Positions 10,881 to 20,499 of a DNA stretch of 64,000 bases are shown one piece after another. How positions within the stretch are numbered: position 1 is the first letter of the stretch; each line of letters opens with the position of its first letter. Under the pieces are notes generated by a model. The model was not told the origin of the DNA and searched no databases. It was given only the letters and a program-made list of their open reading frames with translations. Both the position numbers and the translations under genes were made by a program. The stretch is from Ignelater luminosus (Eukaryota > Arthropoda > Insecta > Coleoptera > Elateridae). The stretch spans positions 1 to 64,000 of the forward strand of contig VTPC01091054.1 of assembly GCA_011009095.1 (NCBI GenBank). Direction: 5' to 3'.

Positions 10881-11136
10881 TATTTCAGAAATTGTCAGTG
10901 TGACTTACGGAAAGATTAAATGCAATCTATTTCAAAACAGTGACTTTGCTGCAGTTACCAATAGACAAGAGACGCGAGCCGTTCGTTATCAATTACCTAA
11001 TATACTTCATATCTCTGAAAATAAACCACCATTTAAATATAATGCCCTAGATAAATACTTAAGTCAGTTTTCTGCTGTGATCAGCAAGTACTTTAAATAT
11101 GATTGCTAATAAAACTCATGTTGTGGCAGCAGAAGA

Positions 11137-11480
11137 TTCTACTCTTCTCTGGGACTTTATCAAATTGCATTTAATCACGACTAAATTGCGAAAACAGGAT
11201 TTGTAAGATACCATTGGCTTGGTTTACCTTGATGATATCCTCATCTCCTCTAAGACAGTTGGGGAGGGTTTGCACTCTCTGCGTGTCGCACTTGATTCTC
11301 AAAAAACAGCTAAATTTTTTTGTTGAAATCATGCTGCTGTAAACAGAGTAATTCATTATGATTCTTGGTTATATATTGACCAAAACCATAACGCCGAGGT
11401 TCAACAGATTGTAACACGAAGGTAGGCTTGACCCAAATCAGTACGTCAAGAAAACTGGTCTGTTGTGCCATAATACTGTG
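11137..11480 (+). pseudogene. Ty3/gypsy reverse transcriptase remnant
   Basis: YSSLGLYQIAFNHD, a stop, then IAKTGFV matches the gypsy RT block 'FS.LDL.SG..QI......KT.F'. After a deletion of about 50 residues it is followed directly by LVYLDDILISSKTVGEGL at 11219-11270, which carries the YLDD active site. The next frame has a decayed match to the LG(Y/H)I...G... block (ILGYILTKTIT). The internal deletion, stop and frame changes make it dead. The integrase remnant at 11600-11960 on the same strand is probably the rest of this copy. Confidence 0.7.
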
Positions 11481-11599
11481 ATGTCCAATAAAAGTGAAGT
11501 TATTTAATAACACGTTCTTAGGTTTAGTAGGTAAGGTTTACTTAACAAACAATGCCGTATAAGTGTTGATAAAACAGTTTAGTTCCTCAACTTGAGGCT

Positions 11600-11960
11600 T
11601 TGGTTTGGAAATATACCGTGTAGTTGAGAAAACTCGCACAGAATCCTTACAGAAGTTAATTAAGTTGCCAAACAAACGGAGTGTTTCGTTGCACACGATC
11701 CATGTAGACGCTTTAGACCCTTTTGTCGACGGTAGACGCTTATTGTTGATACAAAAGCACTCCCTAACAAGACAAGCATGGTATTCAATTGAATTTAATT
11801 TTAAATATGTTGCTAACAATTAAAAACTGATTTTCTAAATGAAAAACAAACTTTTTTTAGTAGTAACCAAATCGCCTACATTTTCAAATTAATGGTGACG
11901 GCGAACAACGACCGGATTGACCATATGCTGGCTCTGCTCAAGCTTTAATGTATTAAGCTA
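11600..11960 (+). pseudogene. Ty3/gypsy integrase core remnant
   Basis: The open frame 11605-11823 contains SLHTIHVDALDPFVDGRRLL and LIQKHSLTRQAW. This is the first catalytic aspartate region of gypsy integrases (usually HVDHLGPF....Y.L...D.FT(K/R)). After a stop, a weaker match IFKLMVTANNDRIDHMLALL near 11880-11945 resembles the block around the catalytic glutamate (usually PRANGQVERLNR). The middle of the core with the second aspartate is missing. The minus-strand open frame at 11538-11819 is its shadow. Confidence 0.6.
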
Positions 11961-14375
11961 ATGTAAGTTTGTTGTACCAGCGCATCTTGTAAAATGAAAT
12001 GGGAAATATAGCAACCAAGTTGACAAGTTAATTAATGCTTACACTTCACGTAGTCGTGGTTTATGGCTAGTCCGATGCGTTTCGGAGGTACTTCTGGTAG
12101 GTGTGAGATAAGAAGTTAATTACAGAAATCCTTTCCAAGTAAATCGTTTTAAGAAAAACTAGAAATTAAACCGTTAGATAAGATTTATGATTTTGATTTA
12201 TTCATTTCGTTGTTAAGTACTAATTAAAACTTTAAAGCAATATTTTACTAACACTTTTTTATGCACCCCTTAGTGTATTATCAGTTAAAACGTTAACATG
12301 TTTTGAAATCGAACTGGTATTGCAAAATTTCATTTCGTTGTTTTTACACTACAAAGCTTATCGTTATAGATGTCAAACATTTTAAAATTTGCACCCTATT
12401 AGATACCTAGCGCATCAACTGTCATTTCAAAATCCTTGATATTTATAAAGCTAACGGCCAGGAAGAACGTTACATGACATGCGCACCATTACAAAGCTGA
12501 TTCGTGTTCAAACTCGAATTAAGAAGAAAGAGCCAAGCACATCATGGAAAAACATTCAGAAATTAATTAAAGCATCGCCACTACAAGTAGTCATTGGAAT
12601 GGAGCTCAGGATTTCATTATTGGCCTAACGCTTGAACGTAACAAATTCTGAAGATTAACGAGTCAACCGTGTTGAGAACTTGGTGCTCCTTTAAAGGCTT
12701 TGTAAAATGCTCCCTAGAAAAATTAATTTATAGTTTACAGAACCTTTGGAATTTATTGCTGTAAACGGCAAAGGTCGACACGAATTACGAGTGTTGGCAA
12801 AAATAAAATCGTAAACGCAACTAAGCAGTAGCTTAAATCTTAGCCAGTTGGACGCTGTCTGAAGACCTGACTAATTTAATTGAGTCACTTGAAAATAACA
12901 AAGACAGTTGTGTAATCAGCTGGTCAAAAATTCTGGTTTAGTTTCGTTTGTAACTTTTCCGGTTGAGACTAATGCATATCTGTCTGATCAAACTATATAG
13001 ACTGTAACAGGCAGTCTGCGTTTGTAACACAATCGTCATTTCCTGTCTGTGTGATCAAGCCTTTTAGTGCTTTCCTCTTATAGCAGGGTGTTTAGTGGCT
13101 TCTATTCGCGGTTGCATAGCTAGAGATTGTTATCATTAATTAGTTTTACAATTAATCAGTCTTATCAGTTAGCAGGTTCAATATTTTTTTAATTATTTTC
13201 TTATGTTAAGCGGGACGTAAGAAGCAAATATTTTCACTTCATTTAATTTTTATTGTTGAGAAAAGAAAGTCGCCAGCCGGCTTGATATCTTCGCCTTGTA
13301 GAAGGTTTAGTGAATTTATGATTTTTATTTCTATCTTATCTTTACATCATTAACTGCACGTTATTAGCCCTATATTATTGTTGGATTTTTATAAACAATT
13401 GATTCTCAACTTAGTTTTTATAGCTGGAAACCATTTCGTTGTATTGTCAACACGAAGAGTTGCCATTGATCTGGTACAAGCATACGCGTGCTCCAATTTG
13501 TCTTTTTTTTTTGAAGTTTTATCACCCTGAGTGATTTACAGTGCCTTGTAGATTTTCTACCTCCATTCCTTGCGATACAGCTGTCGAATACTACCCTATT
13601 GTTTAGTGGGTTCCTGGTTTTGAAATTATTAGAATAATTTTTGTTGTTTTGGGCCTCTTCATCATCAAGGTCGTTGTTTTTTTCTTACTTCTCGGTTGCT
13701 AATTTACTGTTTCATCCGGATACAGCTTTTTTGGCTTTCCCGGTCACAGCGTGACTTTTCATTATTATTATATGCCAGTTATGGTGTTCGCTTCGTGCTC
13801 AACGATTCGGACCTGGACTTTCTATCTAGTGCTATATCTGTTTATATAGGACCTCGTCTGCGGCTTAATTAATTATTTGTCTATTAAATAATTTTTAATA
13901 AATTCGCGAAGGCTTGTTTTTACAAGAAATAAAGCGCTTCAGAGTTAAAAGAAAGGTTACTGTGCTGAAGACAGTCATTAATTCAATATGAAGCCTTGAT
14001 GACAAAACAAATAAAAAAATACAAAGGTCAGTAAATTAGTTATATAGTTTAGAATTAATTACAGTTGATTAAGATTATGGATTCAAAATAAAGTGAATAT
14101 GAACAGAAGAAGTTACTTATTACACCAAAGAAGAGAAGGACAAAATAAAATAAGATATTGTGAAAACTATGTATGGAAGTACGCAAGCATACGGCTCATG
14201 CACTGGTCACTGTAATAAATACAAGAAAACCAACCTATGGGCACGATTCCTTTACATTTTTTTTTCTCGAGTAAGATACTAATTGAGTTAGATGTTACGG
14301 CAACAAAAAACTGTTTAAGTGTATTAGAGCTTGTTGAACTACAGGAAAGGTTAGATAAAACAGCGAGTTTGATGA
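11961..14375. other. Long stretch without recognisable gene
   Basis: Weak integrase-like similarity may continue to about 12600 (TSWKNIQKLIKASPLQVVIG), but it is too faint to call. From about 12950 to 13960 the base mix is T-rich, with a TATATAG near 12997 and AATAAA near 13928. This would suit a decayed LTR, but no partner copy or edges were found. Confidence 0.4.
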
Positions 14376-14426
14376 GGTACATCGTATAGAATAAGGTACA
14401 TCGTATAAAATAAGGTACATTGTCCG
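14376..14426. repeat. 19-bp tandem repeat, about 2.7 copies
   Basis: Units starting with GGTACATCGTATA begin at 14376 and 14395, with a partial, diverged third at 14414. The first two differ by one base. Confidence 0.8.
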
Positions 14427-15026
14427 AGCTAATGTAATAAAAAGAAACATTCGAAACAGCCTTTTAACGTTTTTTTTTCTCAATTAAATAGAAACTTTGG
14501 AACAAAATGAATTACATACAGTTACATATGAGCATACTATGAGCTCCGTATTTATCAATCTGATGTTTGCTTAAATTAGTCAACCAGATTGAAGGGAATC
14601 GACAGGTAATTACGGAAATAGATAATTAGAGGTTTTTAAGGTATTAAAAACCTCCTTCTTCGAGTTAAATGGCACTGTATTGAAAAAATGTTGGCGACAT
14701 AAATCAAGACTTTCGTATATTAGAATTTGGAGAATATGAACGCCAAAACTTTGAGCCTCATATATCCATGCAATCAGGATGCGTTAAGGTACAAAATATT
14801 GCCGAAAGGGAAAAATTACAAAACGAATGGTGCTGTCACAAATAGTCCAAATGTCTGATCCATTAGGGTTGTTAAGTTAATTATGCTGCAGAAATGACGG
14901 ATTGAAAAACTATATTGTTGCCGAATCAGCTACGTATATTATGGGATAGATTTTACAAAGGGCTAAATTACTTAAACTAATTACAGATTCCAAGAAATGT
15001 AGTTTGTACACAGCTGCAAACTGTAG
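14427..15026. other. No gene recognised
   Basis: No open frame or motif above background. It may hold decayed upstream pol of the BEL/Pao copy that becomes readable at 15027. Confidence 0.4.
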
Positions 15027-15960
15027 AAATACATTGTTTTTCGAACGCTTCTAATGAGGCATATAAGGCATGCATTTATATCCGTTCGGTTACTAAGACC
15101 AGAGTGAAGTTCTTGAAACTTGTGACAACACCGCGATTAGAGCCTTGCAGCGCGCAGTTTGAATCCATAAGACAAATATTTTGATCTACTCTCGGGCGTA
15201 GTGTGTCTAGATTTTGTTGTTAAAGGCTGCACTAGATGTTTTCGGTTTAACGCAAACTCGGCCTCGCCAATAATGGGAGATCTTCTCGAAAGCAGACTGG
15301 TTTCCAGACAAGTGTTCGGTATTGTTGAAGCAAATTCCGCAGGTCCATTCCAGGCGAAAAGTAAAAAGAGGGGAGGCAGTAAACTTACCAACCGTTGCGT
15401 ATGTCTATTTGTATGTTTTGTAAATAAGGTAGTCGATCTTAATTTAGTATCGAGTCTAACGAATGAAGATCTTTCTTGGACGTCGCGGTTTATCAACAAA
15501 AATCTGCTCAGACAATGGTTTAAATTTTATCGGTCCCAATAAAGAATTGAACATGCCAAAAATGTTTTTGTATGTAAACAAAAATGGACAGCTCAAAGCC
15601 TCACCTGAAAAATGCACAATGATGTTTCCCTCATTTTAGAAAACTGGGAGGTTGGAGTTGCTACCAATACTGACCTTTGAGGAAGTGTATTCTCTTTTTG
15701 AGCGAGTGGAATTAATATTAAATTCCCGTCCATTACACCCACTATCAAATCCAAAAGATATGACTCCCTTGACTGTGACCCACATTTGATCGGTAAAATT
15801 CTCGTGGATGTTCCAAATCTAGATATCACTCACCTCCTGGAAGGAAGATTTTCTGTGTACTAAGGCAGATTCGTCAACAGTTTTGGAAGCTTTGAAGTTG
15901 CGACTACATCAATGAATTGGAGCAGAGATCAAAATTAAAAATGTCCAAAGGGAACTACTA
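15027..15960 (+). pseudogene. BEL/Pao RNase H end and integrase, 5' part (split by mariner)
   Basis: It begins with CFSNASNEAYKACIYIRS and VTTPRLEPCSAQF, the BEL/Pao RNase H block (usually DAS..AY.A..Y.RS and PRLEL.AA). Integrase follows: GCTRCFRFNANSASPIMGDL, AGPFQAKSK, CVCLFVCFVNKVVDLNLVSS, CSDNGLNFIGPNKEL with the second catalytic aspartate near 15515, NWEVGVATN at the glutamate block, and LILNSRPLHPLS (near 15710). Frame changes occur around 15190, 15500 and 15645. The coding sequence stops at the TA target of an inserted mariner at 15959-15960 and resumes at 17268. This is a different copy from the BEL/Pao at 1-2378, on the opposite strand. Confidence 0.85.
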
Positions 15961-15991
15961 AAGGGTTTTCCAATAAGAGGTGTTATTTTGA
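15961..15991. repeat. Left terminal inverted repeat of mariner-type element
   Basis: 31 bp, a perfect match to the complement of 17235-17265. It lies 75 bp downstream of the transposase stop codon. Confidence 0.95.
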
Positions 15992-16065
15992 TATTCAAAG
16001 AAAAGTGCCATTTTTTAATATAAATGATCGGATGTTTATTTCATTGTAAAGAGGAAGGTATGCCG

Positions 16066-17151
16066 TTAATAGTGGAAAATAACATCAGGCAAATGACCAC
16101 CACGACCACGCTTACAGGACAATATCCTTTTCATGAAATTTTCCATAACCAAATCGCAAAGTGGCTGCCCTATGTCCTTGATAGCCTCACGAATTCCATC
16201 TTTGAGGTCTTGAATCGACGCTGGGCTGTTGGCGTAGACCTTCTCTTTCACGTGGCCCCAAAGAAAGAAGTCGCAAGGTGTTAAATCACAAGATCTCGGT
16301 GGCCAATTGTGATCACCTCTTCGAGAGATAACACGGTCCGGAAACTTTTTCCGTAAAAGATCAATGGTTTCGTTGCTTGTGTGGCACGTAGCGCCGTCTT
16401 GTTGAAAGTAAACGTTGTCCAGATCAATACCATCCAATTCCGGCCATAAAAAATCGTTAATCATCTCTCGATAGCGCAATCCAGTCACCGTAACTGTTGC
16501 TCCAGCCTCATTTTCGAAAAAGTAAGGTCCAATGACTCCGCCGGACCATAAACCGCACCAAACAGTCACACGTTGAGGATAGAGAGACTTTTCAACAATA
16601 ACTCTTGGATTTTCTGAGCCCCAGATCCGACAATTTTGCTTGTTGACGAAGCCACCGAGGTGGAAATGGGCCTCATCACTCAAGATGATTTTTCGATGGA
16701 ATTCTGGATCATTTTCATGCATTTCAACGACCCAATCAGCAAAGACACGACGTTGTTGATGATCGGCCGGTTTGAGTTCCTGTGTTAACTGGACTTTATA
16801 AGCCTTAAGACCCAAATCTTTATGCAAAATACGGTGTAATGACGTTTGTGGAATGGCTAATTCCAAAGAACGACGAGGAATGGACAAACCTGGGTTTTCT
16901 TTAACACTTTCGGCTACAACAGCAATATTCTCGGCTGTTCTTGAGCGACGTGCACGGGTTTTATTCTTCACATCACTAACTTGTCCCAAGAGCTCGAAGT
17001 TTTTCACCAATTTCTGTATTGCGGTCCGACAAGGTGCTTCACGGTGACCCAAAAATGTTCGAGTTTTACGAACCGTCTCTGCCAAATTTTCACCATTTTT
17101 ATAGTGAATTTTAATAATTTCAATGCGTTGTTGAAGCGTGTATCGTTCCAT
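16066..17151 (-). CDS. Mariner-type transposase, intact, 361 aa
   Basis: It cuts and pastes its own element through the terminal repeats. Residues 5-60 hold the first helix-turn-helix (QQRIEIIKIHYKNGENLAET), and 70-125 the second, after a basic stretch at 62-72. The RNase H-fold DDE/D core follows: D159 in IILSDEAHFHLGGF, D252 in YFQQDGATCHTS, and D294 in CDLTPCDFFLWGH. The 41 residues between D252 and D294 give the DD41D spacing reported for the rosa/Visitor-like group. Length and motif order match a complete transposase with no stop or frameshift. The start ATG at 17151 lies 84 bp inside the right inverted repeat. C-terminal KRGRGGHLPDVIFHY is the usual family ending. Activity is not shown. 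Confidence 0.93.
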   Translation of the reverse strand: MERYTLQQRIEIIKIHYKNGENLAETVRKTRTFLGHREAPCRTAIQKLVKNFELLGQVSDVKNKTRARRSRTAENIAVVAESVKENPGLSIPRRSLELAIPQTSLHRILHKDLGLKAYKVQLTQELKPADHQQRRVFADWVVEMHENDPEFHRKIILSDEAHFHLGGFVNKQNCRIWGSENPRVIVEKSLYPQRVTVWCGLWSGGVIGPYFFENEAGATVTVTGLRYREMINDFLWPELDGIDLDNVYFQQDGATCHTSNETIDLLRKKFPDRVISRRGDHNWPPRSCDLTPCDFFLWGHVKEKVYANSPASIQDLKDGIREAIKDIGQPLCDLVMENFMKRILSCKRGRGGHLPDVIFHY

Positions 17152-17234
17152 ATTTATTAATGGCGTAGTTTCTACTTGTCAAATGTCAAAAAATGATAGC
17201 TTCAAAAGTGACATCTACCGAAATAGCGGGCTAT

Positions 17235-17265
17235 TCAAAATAACACCTCTTATTGGAAAACCCTT
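17235..17265. repeat. Right terminal inverted repeat of mariner-type element
   Basis: 31 bp, a perfect complement of 15961-15991. A TA dinucleotide follows at 17266-17267. Confidence 0.95.
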
Positions 17266-17267
17266 TA

Positions 17268-17385
17268 CTTAGTGTGTTAGTATTTGTGCGATATGATAAT
17301 ATGCTACTGCTATTAAGTTGCACAAGGGAAAATATGGTGTAAACCATGTTACAGCTATTATGACTGCAGACAGTATTTTAGAACG
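17268..17385 (+). pseudogene. BEL/Pao integrase, 3' part after the mariner
   Basis: If the mariner and one TA are removed, the frame runs from NVQRELL before the insertion into LSVLVFVRYDNMLLL after it. This matches the BEL/Pao C-terminal block 'G.LVLVRDDN.PPL.W'. A frame change then leads to KLHKGKYGVNHVTAIMTADS, matching 'HPGKDG..RVV.VKT..G'. The join proves that the mariner landed in an existing retrotransposon copy. Confidence 0.75.
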
Positions 17386-17998
17386 GTGATCTTCTTGGTC
17401 TCTGGCCTAAATATCGTCGCCATCCTAGAATTATGTTGTTGCACCTGTCATCTTCCTATCTTTCTTTACGACCTGCCTATTACCATTTGATTCGGACCGC
17501 AAGTTCTGCTACATTAATGTCTGGAACAACTATTTCTCTTTCTGGCTCTTAAAGTGACTCTGATCATTTGTCTCTTTATTGCACGTTGGATTTTATGGAT
17601 TCTATCTACGTGGATTGGTTTGGATAAATGTTCAGGTTTAGGCTCCATAAACGGGAACGGGGAGTATACAGCTGTTGTACACTTTTGCTTTAAAGTGCAT
17701 TGAAATATTTCTATTCTTCATCACGTATGATAGGTTTTCAAAGGGTGTTCATGCCATATTAATTCTGCATCTAATTTCAGTATCTTGATCTTCCTTTCCT
17801 ACCTTGACCAGTTGTCCTAGGTATTCAAGGCTTGCTGGAAACATTTCGGTAATCGGATATTTCCAATTGTGTTAGCGTTGTGTTATTGTCAAATTCGAAA
17901 GGTTTGTTACTTCTAATCTATAATTCAGTTGATAGTTTGTACCCAAGCTTACCAGTTCTGCTTACATAGCGCTTTGAAAAAAGTAATTTTGTGAAAAA
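17386..17998. other. No gene recognised
   Basis: Probably the 3' untranslated region and LTR remains of the BEL/Pao copy, but no LTR edges could be defined. Confidence 0.4.
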
Positions 17999-18290
17999 AT
18001 GGAACTCTCGCGTGAACATTTTCGAGCAATGATTTTTTACAAATTTCGAAACAACTTGACACACAAACAATATATTGAACGGTTTGCTGAGTTACAGCGT
18101 GGACGTTCTTTTCTTTGCTTTGCAATCGCTGGATTCAACATAATTTGAGTTAAGCTTAAAAGAAAAATCGTGTGAATTGGTTCAAGAAAGAGGTTATTCA
18201 AATTTAGTGTACGACATTGCTACTGGTGACGAAAGTTGGATCTACTCATACTAGACGGAAACTAAACAACAACAGACAGCTAGAAGAAGA
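17999..18290 (+). pseudogene. Mariner transposase with large internal deletion
   Basis: From ATG at 17999 it reads MELSREHFRAMIFYKF and THKQYIERFAELQRGRSF, the N-terminal HTH of a classical mariner transposase. About a hundred codons are then missing. The frame-shifted continuation CNRWIQHNLS appears, followed by NWFKKEVIQN and LVYDIATGDESWIYSY, which includes the first catalytic aspartate (GDESW). It ends at TETKQQQ near 18280. No catalytic second or third aspartate remains. Adjacent to it lies an A-rich, GA-rich stretch (18290-18460), then the LINE end. Confidence 0.75.
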
Positions 18291-18454
18291 GTGCCCAACA
18301 AGCACGGATGATGTATATGAAAAAGAAAGGAGAGCGGCAAAAGAAGAGCAAAAAGACAAGAACAAACAAGGAACGAAAGAAAATCAGCTAAAGGAGATAG
18401 AAATTCGGAAGAAACACATAACCAAGTAGATAGAAATATACAAAAGATTTTTAA
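18291..18454. other. Purine-rich spacer
   Basis: It encodes only a Lys/Glu-rich low-complexity frame that runs on from the mariner remnant. It looks fortuitous. Confidence 0.4.
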
Positions 18455-19132
18455 AAGCTCAACCCTTCTTCTTCTTCTTTTTCCTACTGCCTTAAGCCTT
18501 TGGTTTGTTTTTTCATTGTTTAGTCTCTTACTTTTCTTGGGAGGTTGATGTCTAGCAATCTCTCCATCGCATTAATGGTCTGCCCGGTGGTCTTCGTCCT
18601 TCAGGTATTCCATCTCCTGCTATCTTTATTTGTCGATCGTCTGTCATCCTTGACATGTGTTCATTGTAGGCTCGTCTTCTTCGTCTTACCCACGTTACTA
18701 CGTCCTATGTGTCGCATCTCTGCTCTGTGTCTCTGCTTGGTATTTGATCTCGTAATGTGACCCCAGTTATATTCCTCAATATGCGCATCTCCGTTGTTCT
18801 GATTTTTAATTTTCTTTTCGATGTTTCTACTCGAGCTTCGGCCGCATAGGTCATTATGCATCGGACACAGGTTTTATATATACGTAATTTTGATTCTACT
18901 TTCATGAATTTCTTTCTCCATATTACATCTCTGAGGCATCCGAATAACTTTACCGTTTTTTTAGTTTGATCACTTATTTTGCCTATGCGATCTTAGTTTG
19001 CCCTTAGTTCTACGCCTAGATATTTGAAGGACATCACTTGTTCTATTATTTCGTCGTTCACAGCTACTTAGTTTACAGCGAATTGGCTTCTTTGCTATCA
19101 ATAGTGACTTTGTCTTTTAACAAGATTGGGTT
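18455..19132 (-). pseudogene. 5'-truncated LINE, reverse transcriptase C-terminal region
   Basis: Reading leftwards from about 19130: KTKSLLIAKKPIRCKL, EQVMSFKYLGVEL, QTKKTVKLFGCLRDVIWRKK, ESKLRIYKTCVRCIMTYAAE, RTTEMRILRNITGVTL and RHQPPKK. This is the segment after the catalytic core of endonuclease-type LINE reverse transcriptases, ending in the 'RPGRPPKRW'-like tail, here degraded. Frame changes occur at several points. The 3' end falls at a GAA-type run (18460-18478). Upstream it abuts the piggyBac gene at about 19132 on the same strand, as expected for 5' truncation at insertion. Confidence 0.7.
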
Positions 19133-20400
19133 GATTTACACCAATCTTTTTTTGAAAAACATTGAACGCTTCTTACAGGATTAATGGTACATACCTTTGA
19201 GGCAACACACATAGTATTATTGTCGTTCCACTTACATAAAATTAAATTATGAACACCTATAATCAGTGTAACCTCTGTCTTCTTTTTTCAATTCGTTGTT
19301 ACTCATCGGTGGACACTTTCCAGTTCTGTTGTCTCGAATAATGCCTATAGTTTTTATTCCCTCTATTGTAAATTCGTTGATAAGAGCTAGTGGCGTAAAA
19401 TAATTTTAAAAAAACAAATGAAAAGGTACAATTTTTTCAGCAATATCTAATAAAATATTGGTATACCGTAACACCACGCTAGCACCCAAGCCCAGGCCTT
19501 TACATTCCGCTGCTATTACACTGTTACCTTGATAAGGATCAAACCAAACTATGTATCTTCGTTTGCTTGTTCCCATCCAGAATCTGTAACCCCAGCGTAT
19601 TGGTTTGCCCCTAATAAATTGTTTACATCTATTGCGTTTAAAAGAGGGCACCATGTACTCATCGATGCTGTGGTACTGTTCTAACGAAGCATATTTTTTA
19701 AATTGTTGTTTAGCATCTTAAACAAAGACCGTACCTTTGCAAACTTGTAATTTCCATCAAGATTATTATTATTATTATTATTAGTACAATGAATATTGCT
19801 CATAATAAAAGTAAATCTGTCTCTAGATATTGCAGCTGTCACCAATGCATTATTTGTACCGGGAGCATTCTACTAATAGAGTTTTCGTCGTGCATCAGGC
19901 ACATAACCCCTGAGTAACATAACGCCAATAAAAGTTTTTATTTCATCGTGGCAAACATCCCCTTTAAGATTTTTTCTATTTGCGTAATTATTTGTCTCAG
20001 CAGCAAGATCAACTATCTTATCATCAGTAAACTTATAAAACAGCTCAACAGGATTTTTTGTTTCATTATAATTGTTTTGAACGTCTGGCCATGGAGAAAA
20101 AATCGTCTTGAATGTCAACCTTTTCCCATTGATAGCTTCTTGTTTTTTTTTTATTCTTGGCTACAAAATTGGATAATGGTAAATTATCTTCCGACTCATA
20201 ACCATCACTCTCTTCGTCCGACGAAATGTAATATTCTGCTTCAGCTTGCAATTATGTGCTCTGGAAAGATTTTGAATTACCGTATTATCTTCTTCCCCAG
20301 AATCTTTGTCAGTCACAATTTCGTCTTTGGGAGGAAATAAGTTTATACTTATGCCTGCTGAAGGAAGCGGAATATTATCAGGATCCTCCAATTCATCCAT
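19133..20400 (-). pseudogene. piggyBac-type transposase, 3'-truncated
   Basis: From ATG at 20400: MDELEDPDNIPLPSAG, an acidic N-terminus (DSGEEDNTV, SSDEESDGYESEDNLPL), then PWPDVQNN and NPVELFYKFTDDKIVDL, LKGDVCHDEIKTFIGVMLL, GTNNALVTAAISRDRF, DEYMVPSFKRNRCKQFIRGK, GYRFWM and DPYQGN, and further NYFTPLALINEFTIEGIKT and GIIRDNRTGKCPPMSNNELK. The first catalytic aspartate (DEYMVP, near 19655) is present. The second, in the usual FDNYFT block, is a stop codon (F-stop-N-Y-F-T near 19411). Several frameshifts break the N-terminal half. The gene ends at GVNQPNL, where a LINE begins, so the C-terminal third with the last aspartate and Cys-rich domain is gone. Confidence 0.85.
19762..19782. repeat. 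(ATT)n microsatellite inside piggyBac remnant
   Basis: Seven ATT units. On the coding strand it gives a run of asparagines within the transposase. Confidence 0.9.
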
Positions 20401-20476
20401 AAGCTTATTTAGAGTGAGTGCTTTATGCCTATAACTAAAAAAATGTTTTTTAAGGTTTGGTAGCTTATTGTCCTAC

Positions 20477-20494
20477 GGTCCTTTATAAAGGACC
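20477..20494. repeat. 18-bp perfect palindrome near the piggyBac 5' end
   Basis: GGTCCTTTATAAAGGACC is identical to its own reverse complement. It lies 77 bp upstream of the transposase start. It could be part of the element's inverted terminal structure, but no TTAA target duplication was recognised. Confidence 0.6.
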
Positions 20495-20499
20495 AGGTT

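Larger units (their letters stand above)
15961..17265 (-). mobile_element. Complete DD41D mariner-type element (IS630-Tc1-mariner), 1305 bp
   Basis: Identical 31-bp terminal inverted repeats start AAGGGTTTTCCAATAAGAGG at 15961 and end with its complement at 17265. They are flanked by TA on both sides (15959-15960 and 17266-17267), the target duplication of this superfamily. One intact transposase gene fills the middle on the minus strand. Perfect repeats together with an unbroken frame point to a recent insertion. The element sits inside the integrase gene of a BEL/Pao retrotransposon. Confidence 0.95.

Noticed and set aside
11538..11819. 93-codon minus-strand frame
   Set aside because: Antisense of the gypsy integrase remnant, which carries the recognisable motif.
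12950..13960. Possible LTR with TATA and AATAAA words
   Set aside because: No second copy, no TG..CA edges and no target duplication were found, so it is mentioned only as an unassigned stretch.
18217..18429. 70-codon Lys/Glu-rich frame
   Set aside because: It joins the end of the deleted mariner to unrelated purine-rich sequence and shows no family likeness.
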